A stretch of 63,106 bases of DNA from Rhodopseudomonas palustris (GCA_016215605.1 JACRJB010000009.1:1-63106); one strand, 5' to 3'; counted from the first letter of the stretch, positions 8,083 through 18,844 are shown. Notes: generated by a model not told the origin, from the letters alone. Translations and numbers: made by a program.

Positions 8083-11000
8083 GGCGATACAGCGTGTTCA
8101 GGGTCTTCATGTACTGGTCGAGGTCGAACTGCTCGACCAGAGCGCGCATCTGCGACACGAACACGCCCGACTCCGGATAGTCGGTGTTGATCTGATCGAG
8201 CTTGGACTCGATGCCGCGGATGTAGCCGATCTTGCCGAGCTCGATCAATTCCTCGACGTGCTGCATCGGCGGGCTCAGCACGTCGCCGCTCGCCGCCGGC
8301 GTCTCGGGCGTCTCGCCCTTGTAGATCCATTCCAGTTTGAGCAACTGCCCGATCTGTTCGAGCAGCCGCGGGATGTCGACCGGCTTCATCAGGTAGCCGT
8401 CGTGGAACGGCTGCGCCAGCGGCGCGCCGTGCGCCTCGATCGCGCTCGCCGACACCATCAGGATGCGGGCGTGGTGATGGCCGTTGGTGCGCAGCGTTTC
8501 GGCGACGGTCCAGCCGTCCATCCCGGCCATCGAGATGTCGAGCAGGAACAGATCGGGCTGGCAGTGCTCGGCGAGGCCGACGCAGGTGTGGCCGTCCGGC
8601 GCGCTGAGCACGATGAAGCCGAGCGGCGACAATAGTTCCTGTAGCAAATTCCGTTGGGCGGGATCGTCGTCGGTGATCAGGATGGTCTTGCGCGGACCGT
8701 GATAGCCGAGGATCGGCGCGCGGATCGCGCGGGTGCGGGTCGGGTTGGTGACCTCCGACAGCAGCAGCTTGACGCGGAAGGTCGAGCCCTGGCCGAGCGT
8801 GCTGGTGACGCTGAGGTCGCCGCCCATCACGCCGGCGAGCAGCTTGCTGATCGTCAGCCCGAGGCCGGTGCCGGTGTGCGGCTGCGACACGCCGAGCGCA
8901 CCGCGCTCGAACGGCGCGAAGATCCGCTCCAGATCGTCGGCATGGATGCCCGGGCCGGTGTCGCGCACTTCGAGTTCGGCTACGGGGTTGCGATAATGCA
9001 CGATGAAATGCACGCTGCCGCTCTGGGTGAACTTGATCGCGTTCGACAAGAGATTGATCAGCACCTGACGCAGCCGCTTCTCGTCGGCATAGACCACCGG
9101 CGGCAGATATTGCGGGCGCTTGAACACGAAGTCGACGTCCTTGGCGGCGGCCTGCAGCCGGAACATGCCGACGAGCTGATCGAGGAACTCGCCGAACCGC
9201 ACCTCGTCGCGCGACAGATACAGCCGGCCGGCCTCGATTTTGGAAATGTCCAGCAATCCGTCGATCAGTCCCGAGAGATGATCGGCGCTGCGCCGCATCA
9301 GCCGGATCTGGTCGCGCGGCCGCGGCGGCAGGCTGCCGTCCTGTTCGAGCAGCTGCGCATAGCCGCTGATGGCGTTGAGCGGCGAGCGCAGCTCGTGGCT
9401 GAGGCCGACGACGTAGCGGCTCTTGGCGAGGTTGGCGGACTCGGCGACCTCCTTGGCGCGCTGCAGCTCGGCGTCGGTCTGCCGGTGGGCGTCGATCTCC
9501 TGCATCAGCAGCGTGGTCTGCCGCCGCGTCTCCGCCTCGGCGGCCTGCCGGCTCTGCCGCGCCAGCACGAACAGCCAGGTCACCACGCCGATGATGATGG
9601 TGAGCGCGAAGAACAGCTTCCAGAGGATTTCCGACAGCAGGATCTGCTGCGCTTCTGTGGCGGGCGCGGCCTGCAGATAGATCATCGTGAGCGTCAGCCC
9701 GACCAGCCCGGCCGACACCATGAACACGCTGAGATAGTGCCCGACCTGCGAATTCAGCAGCGCATGGACGCGCTGCGGCAGCACCTTGCCGAGCGTCTCG
9801 GTGAACTGCGCGTCGAACCGCGCGTGCGGCTTGCACAGATCATGGCAGCGCGCGTCGAGCGAACAGCACAGCGAGCAGATCGCGCCCGCATAGGCCGGGC
9901 AATGCGCCATGTCCTCGGGTTCGAACGAATGCTCGCAGATACAGCATTTGATCGCCGGCATGTTCTGCCAGCTGCGCTTCGGCTTGCGCGCGATGTAGAA
10001 CCGGCCGCGCGTCAGGATCGCGATCGCCGGCGCGGTGACGAACGCCGCCAGCAGCGCCACGAACGGCGCCAGCGCCTTGGCGGTCGGCCCGAACACGCCG
10101 TAGAACGCGGTGATCGACATCACCGTCGCGATCGTCATCGAGCCGACGCCGACCGGGTTGATGTCGTACAGATGCGCCCGCTTGAACTCCATCTGCCGCG
10201 GCCGCAGCCCGAGCGGCCGGTTGATCACCAGATCGGCGACCAGCGCGCCGACCCAGGCGATCGCGACGTTGGAATACAGTGCCAGCGTCTGTTCCAGCGC
10301 CTTGTAGACGCCGATCTCCATCAGCAGCAGCGCCACCAGCACGTTGAACACCAGCCAGACGACGCGGCCCGGATGGCTGTGGGTCAGCCGCGAGAAGAAG
10401 TTCGACCAGGCGATCGAGCCGGCATAGGCGTTGGTGACGTTGATCTTGATCTGCGACAGCATCACGAAGGCGCCGGTCAGCGCCAGCGCCAGTTCCGGCT
10501 GCGCCAGCACGTAGCGGAACGCCTCGCGATACATGTGCGACGGCTCGGCGGCGTTGTCGGCCTCGACGCCGTGGCTCAGCGCGAAGTACGCGAGGAACGA
10601 GCCTGCCAGCAGCTTGACCGCGCCCGGCACGATCCAGCCCGGCCCGGCGCTGATCATCGCCGCCCACCACGCCGCCTTCGAGGTGCGGCGGTCGCGCGGC
10701 AGGAAGCGCAGGAAGTCGACCTGCTCGCCGATCTGCGCCACCAGCGAGAACACCACCGAGGCCGCGGTGCCGAACAGCAAGAGATCGAGACGGCCGTCGG
10801 GGCTGCCGTGCGCGCCGGCGAACTTGGTCCAGCCCGCGAAGGATTCCGGACTTTTGATCGCGATCGCCGCGAACGGCAGGATGTGCAGCAGGATCCAGAA
10901 CGGCTGGGTCCACAGCTGGAACCGGCTGATCAGCGTGATGCCGTGCGTCACCAGCGGAATGATCACCACCGCGCTGAACAGATAGCCCAGCGCCAGCGGC

Positions 11001-11470
11001 AGACCGAAGCACATCTCCAGCGCGGTCGCCAGAATAACAGCCTCGATGGCGAAGAAGATGAACGTAAATGAGGCATAGATCAGCGACGTGACCGTCGAGC
11101 CGATGTAGCCGAATCCGGCGCCGCGCGTCAGCAAGTCTATATCGACGCCACATCTGGCTGCATGATAGGCAATCGGCAGGCCGCAGCAGAAGATGATCAG
11201 GCTCACCACCAGGATCGCCGCGGTGGCGTTGGTGACGCCGTAGTTCAGCGTGATGGTGCCGCCGATCGCTTCCAGCGCCAGGAACGAGATCGCGCCGAGC
11301 GCGGTGTTGGCGACCCGCAGCGCCGACCAGCGTCGCGCGCTCTTGGCGGTGAAGCGCAGCGCGTAATCTTCCAGCGTCTGGTTGGCGACCCATTGATTGT
11401 ACTGGCGCCGAACGCGGTCTATGCGTTGCCGCCCAACCACGCGCTTCTCCTTGGTTTTCGTCTCGCTCAC
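8072..11470 (-). CDS. NCS1-permease / hybrid histidine kinase fusion sensor
   Basis: A hybrid sensor kinase of about 1132 residues. In the longest frame (1176 codons, from 11602) the order is: NCS1-type (cytosine/allantoin permease-like) membrane domain, about 93-535; a segment with nine cysteines (553-590, CCIC, CSLCC, CHDLC); two more membrane helices (about 624-680); a kinase core with His736 in SHELRSPLN, N box and GTGLGL; a receiver with Asp1022; and a helical tail. The frame's first ATG overlaps the ATG of the divergent gene and leaves no promoter, so I prefer the GTG at 11470 (VSETKTKEKR), although its ribosome site is weak. It probably senses a substrate through the permease part, as CbrA-type kinases do with a different transporter family. 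Confidence 0.85.
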
Positions 11471-11493
11471 CTGCGAGAAAAAATCTACGTCGC

Positions 11494-11524
11494 GATCTTG
11501 CGATGCAACATACGTGATCTTGCG
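11494..11524. promoter_or_regulatory. direct-repeat operator candidate in the divergent promoter region
   Basis: GATCTTGCG occurs at 11494-11502 and again at 11516-11524, 22 bases apart start to start, about two helical turns. The first copy extends into TTGCGATGCAA. It lies between the kinase gene (if it starts at 11470) and the substrate-binding protein gene at 11601. Tandem sites on one face of the helix suit a dimeric LuxR-type response regulator such as the one at 7153-8082. Confidence 0.4.
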
Positions 11525-11600
11525 TATCGGTACAGCCGGAAATTTCGCCGATCGTTTGCCCCGACTGCACACGCGTCCAAGCAACACGAAGGGGTAGTTC

Positions 11601-12863
11601 ATGGCAGACGAGAAAGACCAGGGCCTTCACTCGCCGTTCCGGCGCAAGCTTCTGATGGGGATGGCCGCGCTTCCGGCGATGACGATGCTGCCGCGCACGT
11701 CGTTCGCCCAGGCGCCGGCGACCGCCGCGGTCAACACCACCGGCCTCGCGGTGACCGACACCGAAGTCACCGTCGGCATCCTGCATTCGATCACCGGCAC
11801 GATGGCGATCTCGGAAACCGGCTCGGTGCAGGCCGAGAAGCTGGCGATCGAGCAGATCAACGCCTCCGGCGGCGTGCTCGGCCGCAAGATCAAGTTCATC
11901 CAGGAAGACGGCGCGTCGGACTGGCCGAACTTCGCCGAGAAGGCCAAGAAGCTCCTCGTCAACGACAAGTGCGCCGCGGTGATGGGCTGCTGGACCTCGG
12001 CCTCGCGCAAGGCGGTGCTGCCGGTGTTCGAGCAGTACAACGGCATGCTGTACTACCCGACCTTCTACGAAGGCCTCGAACAGTCCAAGAACGTCATCTA
12101 CACCGGCCAGGAAGCCACCCAGCAGATCATCGCCGGCCTCGACTGGGTCAACAAGACCAAGGGCGCCAAGAGCTTCTATCTGCTCGGCTCCGACTACATC
12201 TGGCCGCGCACCTCCAACAAGATCGCGCGCAAGCACATCGAAGGCCATCTGCAGGGCTGCAAGGTCGTCGGCGAAGAGTACTTCCCGCTCGGCCACACCC
12301 AGTTCAACTCGGTGATCAACAAGATCAAGCTGACCAAGCCGGACGTGATCTACGCGATCATCGTGGGCGGCTCCAACGTCGCGTTCTACAAGCAGCTCAA
12401 GGCGGCCGGCATCGACCTCTCCAAGCAGACGCTGCTGACGATCTCGGTGACCGAGGACGAAATCGACGGCATCGGCGGCGAGAACATCGCGGGCGCCTAC
12501 GCCTGCATGAAGTACTTCCAGTCGCTCGACAATCCGAACAACAAGGCGTTCGTCGCCGCGTTCAAGAAGATGTGGGGCGAAAAGACGGTGATCGGAGACG
12601 TCACCCAGGCTGCCTATCTCGGCCCGTGGCTGTGGAAATTGACCGTCGAGAAGGCCGGCTCGTTCGACATCGACAAGGTGGCGGCGGCATCGCCGGGGGT
12701 GGAATTCAAGGGCGCGCCGGAGGGCTACGTCCGGGTTCACGAAAACCATCACCTCTGGTCGAAGACCCGCGTCGGCAAAGCCAAGCTCGATGGCCAGTAC
12801 GAACTGGTCTACGAGACCGCCGACCTGGTCGAGCCCGATCCGTTCCCGAAGGGCTATCAGTAA
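11601..12863 (+). CDS. urtA: amide/urea ABC transporter substrate-binding protein
   Basis: A 420-residue periplasmic binding protein of the UrtA/FmdD type (branched-chain amino acid transporter superfamily). The N-terminus has a twin-arginine-like signal (FRRKLLMGMAALPAM) with likely cleavage after TSFAQ. The mature part opens with VTVGILHSITGTMAISE and contains AVMGCWTSASRKAVLPVFE and LLGSDYIWPRTSN, typical of urea/short-chain amide receptors. An AAGGGG ribosome site precedes the ATG. It heads the importer operon, is separated from the permeases by a palindromic repeat, and is divergent from the permease-kinase. The formamidase downstream makes formamide or another short amide as likely a ligand as urea. 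Confidence 0.92.
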   Translation: MADEKDQGLHSPFRRKLLMGMAALPAMTMLPRTSFAQAPATAAVNTTGLAVTDTEVTVGILHSITGTMAISETGSVQAEKLAIEQINASGGVLGRKIKFIQEDGASDWPNFAEKAKKLLVNDKCAAVMGCWTSASRKAVLPVFEQYNGMLYYPTFYEGLEQSKNVIYTGQEATQQIIAGLDWVNKTKGAKSFYLLGSDYIWPRTSNKIARKHIEGHLQGCKVVGEEYFPLGHTQFNSVINKIKLTKPDVIYAIIVGGSNVAFYKQLKAAGIDLSKQTLLTISVTEDEIDGIGGENIAGAYACMKYFQSLDNPNNKAFVAAFKKMWGEKTVIGDVTQAAYLGPWLWKLTVEKAGSFDIDKVAAASPGVEFKGAPEGYVRVHENHHLWSKTRVGKAKLDGQYELVYETADLVEPDPFPKGYQ

Positions 12864-12886
12864 GGAGCGCGCCGGCGCTGCCGCCT

Positions 12887-12969
12887 GCATCATCGTCATC
12901 GCCGGGCTCGACCCGGCGATCCATCCTCTTCGGATGATGGATGCGCGGGTCAAGCCCGCGCATGACGGC
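12887..12969. repeat. palindromic intergenic repeat inside the importer operon
   Basis: Two nested hairpins: GTCATCGCCGGG...CCCGGCGATCCATC and GATGGATGCGCGGG...CCCGCGCATGAC. It belongs to the same family as 18098-18222 and 18737-18825. Sitting between the binding-protein gene and the first permease gene, it could protect the upstream mRNA and so raise binding-protein levels. Confidence 0.75.
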
Positions 12970-13040
12970 GGTGTGAGGAGCGAAGGCGCCGGCGACTTTA
13001 CCGCGTCCGGATCATTTCAACACAGCAGGGGCCAGCCTCC

Positions 13041-13967
13041 ATGTTCGGCGACTATTCCATTGGCGATCTCGGCGCGATCTTCGCGATGCAGGGCTTCGCA
13101 GGTCTGATCCTGTTCTCGGTCTACGTGCTGATGGCGCTCGGGCTGGCGATCATCTTCGGCCAGATGGGCGTCATCAACATGGCCCACGGCGAGTTCATGA
13201 TTCTCGGCGCCTACGTCACCTGGATGACGTCGAACGCGTTTCAGACGTACTTGCCGGCGCTGTTCCCCGGCTACTTCTTCGTCGCGATGATCCTCGCCTT
13301 TCTCGCCTCGGGGGCGCTCGGCATGCTGGTCGAGTGGGGATTGATCCGGCATCTCAACCGGCGACCGCTCGATACGCTGCTCGCGACCTGGGGTCTGTCG
13401 CTGATCCTGCAGCAGGCCTATCGCTCGATCTTCGGCGCCCGCGAAGTCGGCGTCGAACTGCCGCAATGGATGCTCGGCTCCAAGCAGATCACCGACACCA
13501 TCGAGGTGCCGATCAACGGCATCTTCGTGATGTGCCTGACCTTCCTGATCACCGCCGCCGTCGCCTACGTGATGTACAAGTCGCGCTGGGGCCGCCAGGT
13601 CCGCGCCGTGGTGCAGAACCGGGTGATGGCCGGCGCCGTCGGAATCAACACCGAGAAGGTCGACCGCTACACCTTCGGCCTCGGTTGCGGCATCGCCGGC
13701 GTCGCCGGCTCGGCCTTCACCATGATCGGCTCGACCGGGCCGACCTCCGGCCAGCTCTACATCGTCGACACCTTCCTGGTCGTGGTGTTCGGCGGCGCCG
13801 CCAGCCTGTTCGGCACCATCGCTTCGGCCTTCAGCATCTCGCAGGCGCAGTCGACCATGGAGTTCTTCATGTCCGGCTCGATGGCCAAGGTGCTGACGCT
13901 GCTCGCCATCGTCGCGATCCTGATGATGCGCCCGCAAGGCCTGTTCGCCCTCAAGGTCCGCAAGTAA
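13041..13967 (+). CDS. urtB: amide/urea ABC transporter permease, LivH type
   Basis: A 308-residue inner-membrane permease with about eight hydrophobic segments. Family marks include the early GLAIIFGQMGVINMAHGEFM segment, in which the NMAHGE stretch is typical of LivH/UrtB permeases, the loop GREVGVELPQWMLGS-like region and the late GGAASLFGTIASAFSISQAQ. It pairs with the LivM-type permease whose gene begins 16 bases later. Together they should form the channel for the substrate delivered by the binding protein at 11601. The ATG is 71 bases after the intergenic repeat. Confidence 0.92.
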   Translation: MFGDYSIGDLGAIFAMQGFAGLILFSVYVLMALGLAIIFGQMGVINMAHGEFMILGAYVTWMTSNAFQTYLPALFPGYFFVAMILAFLASGALGMLVEWGLIRHLNRRPLDTLLATWGLSLILQQAYRSIFGAREVGVELPQWMLGSKQITDTIEVPINGIFVMCLTFLITAAVAYVMYKSRWGRQVRAVVQNRVMAGAVGINTEKVDRYTFGLGCGIAGVAGSAFTMIGSTGPTSGQLYIVDTFLVVVFGGAASLFGTIASAFSISQAQSTMEFFMSGSMAKVLTLLAIVAILMMRPQGLFALKVRK

Positions 13968-13983
13968 TCGGGGAGACACGACA

Positions 13984-15135
13984 ATGGAAAGCCCGCGCTT
14001 TCTCAGCCGCTCGGACGTCATCGGTCTCGCCGCGCTCGCTCTGCTCCTGGTGGTGATCCTGCCGCTGTCGCTGGACGTGTTTCGGCTCAACCTAGTGGCG
14101 AAATATCTGACCTACGCCTTCGTGGCGCTCGGCCTGGTGCTGTGCTGGGGCTTCGGCGGCATTCTCAGCCTCGGGCAGGGGGTGTTCTTCGGCCTCGGCG
14201 GCTACGGCATGGCGATGTATCTCAAGCTGGAAGCCTCCAGCGTCGAGAACACCAAGATCCAGTCCACCCCTGGCATCCCGGATTTCATGGACTGGAACCA
14301 GATCACGCAACTGCCGCTGTTCTGGCAGCCGTTCCACAGCCTGACGCTGACCATCCTGGCGATCCTGATCATCCCGGCGTTCTTCGCCTATCTGGTCGGC
14401 GCGGCGATGTTCAAGCGGCGGGTCGGCGGCGTGTATTTCGCGATCATCACCCAGGCGATCGCCGCGATCCTGACCATCCTGATCATCGGCCAGCAGGGCT
14501 ACACCGGGGGCATCAACGGCATCACTGATCTGCGCACGCTGAAGGGCTGGGATATCCGTCCCGACCACGCCAAGGTCGTGTTGTACTTCGTCGAGGTCGC
14601 ATTCCTGTTCGGCTGCATCCTGCTGGCGCTGTTCGTGCGGCATTCCAAGCTCGGCCGCATTCTGGTGGCGATGCGCGAGAAGGAGGACCGGGTGCGGTTC
14701 TCCGGCTACAGCGTCGCCAATTTCAAGATCTTCGCGTTCTGTCTGGCGGCGATGTTCGCGGCGATCGGCGGCGCGATGTTCACCCTCAATGTCGGCTTCA
14801 TGTCGCCGTCCTTCGTCGGGATCGTGCCGTCGATCGAGATGGTGATCTACACCGCGGTCGGCGGCCGGCTGTCGATCTTCGGCGCGATCTACGGAACCCT
14901 GCTGGTCAATTTCGCCAAAACCAGCCTGTCGGAATCCTTCCCGCAGCTCTGGCTGTTCGGCCTCGGCGCGCTGTTCATCGCGGTGGTGCTGATCTTCCCC
15001 AACGGCCTCGCCGGCATCTGGCGCGATCACGTCCAGCCGCTGATCGACAGGATGATCAACAAGCGCAAGTCCGGATCGGATCACCACAACGGCAAGTCGT
15101 TCGGCCCGATCGCCGACGGCGCGCCGGCGGAATGA
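13984..15135 (+). CDS. urtC: amide/urea ABC transporter permease, LivM type
   Basis: A 383-residue permease with about ten membrane segments. It shows the LivM/UrtC features GFGGILSLGQGVFFGLGGYG near the start, GYTGGINGIT in the middle (the family's substrate-pathway loop) and TAVGGRLSIFGAIYG near the end. The gene starts 16 bases after its partner permease and stops 10 bases before the first ATPase gene, so the three are one transcription unit. The insert after the third helix (EASSVENTKIQSTPGIP) is also seen in urea-type members as far as I recall. Confidence 0.92.
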   Translation: MESPRFLSRSDVIGLAALALLLVVILPLSLDVFRLNLVAKYLTYAFVALGLVLCWGFGGILSLGQGVFFGLGGYGMAMYLKLEASSVENTKIQSTPGIPDFMDWNQITQLPLFWQPFHSLTLTILAILIIPAFFAYLVGAAMFKRRVGGVYFAIITQAIAAILTILIIGQQGYTGGINGITDLRTLKGWDIRPDHAKVVLYFVEVAFLFGCILLALFVRHSKLGRILVAMREKEDRVRFSGYSVANFKIFAFCLAAMFAAIGGAMFTLNVGFMSPSFVGIVPSIEMVIYTAVGGRLSIFGAIYGTLLVNFAKTSLSESFPQLWLFGLGALFIAVVLIFPNGLAGIWRDHVQPLIDRMINKRKSGSDHHNGKSFGPIADGAPAE

Positions 15136-15145
15136 GGAGGCAGCC

Positions 15146-15901
<756 letters not shown>

Positions 15902-15937
15902 GCGATGCGTACGCACGCCTTTTCACCTCAAGGCTTC

Positions 15938-16080
15938 GTGTCCCGGGCGCGGTGCAGCACGCAGTGCTGCTCCGCAGACCCGGGACCCCGGTTGACGACG
16001 GCCGGTGAACTCACCGAGGCCCCGGCTCTGCAGCGCACCACGCCGCAAGGGCGGCGCGCTGCGCTGCGTCCGGGGCACGC
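15938..16080. repeat. long palindromic repeat between the two ATPase genes
   Basis: A region of paired arms: GTGTCCCGGGCGCGGTGCAGC near the left has its partner CTGCGCTGCGTCCGGGGCAC near the right, with smaller hairpins (GACCCGGGACCCCGG) inside. It matches the general design of the large RNA-forming repeats scattered in Bradyrhizobium/Rhodopseudomonas genomes. It breaks an otherwise tight operon by 217 bases. Confidence 0.65.
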
Positions 16081-16118
16081 GTTCGTGCTGGGCAAGCTGG
16101 CAACATAAGGAGATCCCG

Positions 16119-16808
16119 ATGCTCGCTATCAACGATCTGCACGTCGCCTACGGCCAGAGCGAGGTTCTGCACGGGCTCAACATCAACGTCGCGCCGAACG
16201 AGATCGTCGCCATCATGGGCCGCAACGGCATGGGCAAGACCACGCTGATGAAGTCGCTGATGGGCATCATCCCGCAGCGCAAGGGCTCGATCTCGATGGA
16301 AGGCGCCGAACTCGGCGGGCTGAAGAGCTACGAGCGCGTCGCCAAGGGGCTCGCTTACGTGCCGCAGGGCCGGATGATCTTCTCGACCATGACGGTGAAG
16401 GAGAACATCGAGACCGGCCTCGTCGTCTCCGGTGAAAAGGATGTGCCGGGCGATCTCTACGAGTTGTTTCCGGTGCTGCTCGAGATGAAGAGTCGGCGCG
16501 GCGGCAATCTGTCCGGCGGCCAGCAGCAGCAACTCGCGATCGCCCGCGCGCTCGCCACCAAGCCGAAGGTGCTGCTGCTCGACGAGCCGACCGAGGGCAT
16601 CCAGCCGTCGATCATCAAGGAGATGGGGCGGACGCTGAAGCGCATCCGCGACACCAAGGGTCTGTCGATCATCGTCTCCGAGCAGGTGCTGAGCTTCGCG
16701 CTCGACGTCGCCGACCGGGTGCTGGTGATCGAGAACGGCGAGATCGTCCGCGACGATCCGCGCGCCAGCGTCGATGAGGCGCAGGTCGCCAAGTATCTGT
16801 CCGTCTAA
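16119..16808 (+). CDS. urtE: amide/urea ABC transporter ATP-binding protein, LivF type
   Basis: A 229-residue ATPase, second of the pair. Start taken at the ATG at 16119 (MLAINDLHVAYGQSE) because AAGGAG precedes it and the family begins this way; the frame upstream runs through the repeat. Motifs: Walker A GRNGMGKTT, signature LSGGQQQQLAIARAL, Walker B VLLLDEPTEGIQPSI and switch His region replaced by VSEQVLSFAL, where other ABC ATPases have EHD or EQN. The Q instead of H after the E is typical for LivF/UrtE. It closes the importer and is followed 48 bases later by formamidase. Confidence 0.93.
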   Translation: MLAINDLHVAYGQSEVLHGLNINVAPNEIVAIMGRNGMGKTTLMKSLMGIIPQRKGSISMEGAELGGLKSYERVAKGLAYVPQGRMIFSTMTVKENIETGLVVSGEKDVPGDLYELFPVLLEMKSRRGGNLSGGQQQQLAIARALATKPKVLLLDEPTEGIQPSIIKEMGRTLKRIRDTKGLSIIVSEQVLSFALDVADRVLVIENGEIVRDDPRASVDEAQVAKYLSV

Positions 16809-16856
16809 TTCCGCGTTGTCTTCACGTCCGTCCACTGGTCACAAGGGGAGCTTCCG

Positions 16857-18086
16857 ATGCCAGAGACACTGATCAAGGTCGATCTCACACAGTCCGCCTA
16901 CGACAACGAGATGGTCCACAACCGCTGGCATCCGGACATTCCGATGGCGGCGTGGGTCAATCCCGGCGATGATTTCATCGTCGAGACCTACGACTGGACC
17001 GGCGGCTTCATCAAGAACAACGACTCGGCCGACGACGTCCGCGACATCGACCTGTCGATCGTGCACTTTTTGTCGGGTCCGATCGGCGTCAAGGGCGCGG
17101 AACCGGGCGACCTGCTGGTGGTCGATCTGCTCGACGTCGGGCCGATGAAAGAGAGCCTGTGGGGCTTCAACGGCTTCTTCTCCAAGCAGAACGGCGGCGG
17201 ATTCCTCACTGATCACTTCCCGCTGGCGCAGAAGTCGATCTGGGACTTCAAGGGCATGTACACCTCGTCGCGCCACATCCCGGGCGTGAACTTCGCCGGC
17301 CTGATCCATCCCGGCCTGATCGGCTGTCTGCCCGACCCGAAGCTGCTGGCGACCTGGAACGACCGCGAGACCGCGCTGATCGCGACGAATCCGACCCGCG
17401 TGCCCGGCCTCGCCAACCCGCCGTTCGGCCCGACCGCCCACATGGGCAAGCTGAAGGGCGACGACAAGGCCAAGGCCGCGGCCGAAGGCGCCCGCACCGT
17501 GCCGCCGCGCGAACACGGCGGCAACTGCGACATCAAGGATCTGTCGCGTGGCTCGAAGATCTACTTCCCGGTCTATGTTCCGGGCGGCGGTCTCTCCATG
17601 GGCGATCTGCATTTCAGCCAGGGCGACGGCGAGATCACCTTCTGCGGCGCCATCGAGATGGCCGGCTGGCTGCACATCAAGGTCGACATCATCAAGGACG
17701 GCGTCTCGAAATACGGCATCAAGAATCCGATCTTCAAGCCGTCGCCGGTGACGCCGAACTACAAGGACTATCTGATCTTCGAGGGCATCTCGGTCGACGA
17801 GGCCGGCCAGCAGCACTATCTCGACGTCACCGTCGCGTATCGGCAGGCCTGCCTGAACGCCATCGAGTATCTGAAGAAGTTCGGCTACTCCGGCGCCCAG
17901 GCCTATTCGATCCTCGGCACCGCGCCGGTGCAGGGCCACATCTCCGGCGTCGTCGACGTCCCCAACGCCTGCGCCACGCTGTGGCTGCCGACCGAGATCT
18001 TCGACTTCGACATGATGCCGTCTTCGGCCGGCCCGGTGAAGCACATCAAGGGCGACATCCAGATGCCGATCTCGCAGGATAAGTAA
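16857..18086 (+). CDS. fmdA: formamidase (acetamidase/formamidase family)
   Basis: A 409-residue cytoplasmic amidase of the FmdA_AmdA family, expected to hydrolyse formamide (and perhaps other short amides) to ammonia and the acid. Characteristic stretches are the N-terminal MVHNRWHPDIPMAAWVNPGD, the loop with DWTGGFIKNND, the metal-site-like HFLSGPIGVKGAEPGDLL and REHGGNCDIKDLSRGSKIYFP, and the late DVPNACATLWLP. Length matches FmdA of Methylophilus (about 400). A GGGGAG ribosome site lies ahead of the ATG. Directly behind the importer, it gives the operon its purpose: taking in an amide as nitrogen source. Formate would be the carbon product. Confidence 0.95.
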   Translation: MPETLIKVDLTQSAYDNEMVHNRWHPDIPMAAWVNPGDDFIVETYDWTGGFIKNNDSADDVRDIDLSIVHFLSGPIGVKGAEPGDLLVVDLLDVGPMKESLWGFNGFFSKQNGGGFLTDHFPLAQKSIWDFKGMYTSSRHIPGVNFAGLIHPGLIGCLPDPKLLATWNDRETALIATNPTRVPGLANPPFGPTAHMGKLKGDDKAKAAAEGARTVPPREHGGNCDIKDLSRGSKIYFPVYVPGGGLSMGDLHFSQGDGEITFCGAIEMAGWLHIKVDIIKDGVSKYGIKNPIFKPSPVTPNYKDYLIFEGISVDEAGQQHYLDVTVAYRQACLNAIEYLKKFGYSGAQAYSILGTAPVQGHISGVVDVPNACATLWLPTEIFDFDMMPSSAGPVKHIKGDIQMPISQDK

Positions 18087-18097
18087 CAGCCAACACC

Positions 18098-18222
18098 GTC
18101 ATGGCCGGGCATAGCCGTTCGGAGAACGGCGTTCTAAAGAACGCCTATGTCCCGGCCATCCACGTCTTCGTTGCTGAGCCGCATCAAGGCGTGGATGCCC
18201 GGGTCAAGCCCGGGCATGACGG
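18098..18222. repeat. palindromic intergenic repeat, GTCATGGCCGGGC family
   Basis: Starts GTCATGGCCGGGC and ends GCCCGGGCATGAC, with inner arms CCCGGCCATCCACG and CGTGGATGCCCGGG. The same outer and inner arms recur at 18737-18825. It fills most of the gap between formamidase and FmdB. Confidence 0.8.
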
Positions 18223-18360
18223 AAGTATTGAGGCAGCTGCCGCGCGATCATCATGATGGCAGTTGCCAATCCTTCCCTGCGCGAAGGGAGCGGGACGGTG
18301 CGGTTGATCCGCCCCGCTCCCATCGCCGGGACCAAATCGTCAGCGCAAGGGAAAACGACG

Positions 18361-18705
18361 ATGCCAGTCTACGAATACATGTGCGACGCCTGCGGGCCGT
18401 TCACCGATCTGCGGCCGATGGCGGAATACGAAGCGCCGCAGCCGTGCCCGGTGTGCGAGACCTCGTCGCCGCGGGTGCTGCTCACCGCGCCGAACTTCTC
18501 CTGCATGCCGGCGGCGCAGCGCAGCGCGCACGCCACCAACGAGAAGAGCCGGCACGCGCCGATGAGCGTCGGCGAATACAAGGCCAAGCACGCCCCCGGC
18601 TGTGGTTGCTGCTCCGGCCTGAAGAAACCGGCGCGGCTACAGACCCGCACCAAGAGCGGCGCCAAGGGCTTTCCGACCGCAAGGCCGTGGATGATCAGCC
18701 ACTGA
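18361..18705 (+). CDS. fmdB: FmdB family zinc-ribbon protein
   Basis: A 114-residue protein whose N-terminus (MPVYEYMCDACG, then CPVCET) is the FmdB/CxxC zinc ribbon: two CxxC knuckles about 20 residues apart, usually said to be regulatory in amide clusters of Methylophilus. The C-terminal half has an added cysteine cluster (GCGCCSGLKK) and a basic end. The start at 18361 is fixed by the family; the frame extends 36 codons further up without homology. Its position after formamidase fits the fmd theme, though the intergenic repeat may separate its transcription. What the zinc ribbon binds is unknown. Confidence 0.9.
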   Translation: MPVYEYMCDACGPFTDLRPMAEYEAPQPCPVCETSSPRVLLTAPNFSCMPAAQRSAHATNEKSRHAPMSVGEYKAKHAPGCGCCSGLKKPARLQTRTKSGAKGFPTARPWMISH

Positions 18706-18736
18706 GCCTTAGGTGCCGGACTAACAGTCCAACTCC

Positions 18737-18825
18737 GTCATGGCCGGGCTCGTCCCGGCCATCCACGTCTTTCTTGGGTCGAAGGCTGCATTCGTGGATG
18801 CCCGGGACGAGCCCGGGCATGACGG
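18737..18825. repeat. palindromic intergenic repeat, GTCATGGCCGGGC family
   Basis: Begins GTCATGGCCGGGCTCGTCCC and ends GAGCCCGGGCATGAC, with inner arms CCATCCACG and CGTGGATG. Lies between the convergent fmdB and cobS genes, where its hairpins could act as a terminator for both. Confidence 0.8.
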
Positions 18826-18844
18826 CGGTGATGATTTAGGTGGA

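Noticed and set aside
11600-11602. ATG start of the permease-kinase at 11602
   Set aside because: It would overlap the divergent start codon of the binding-protein gene and leave no room for promoters or for a ribosome site.
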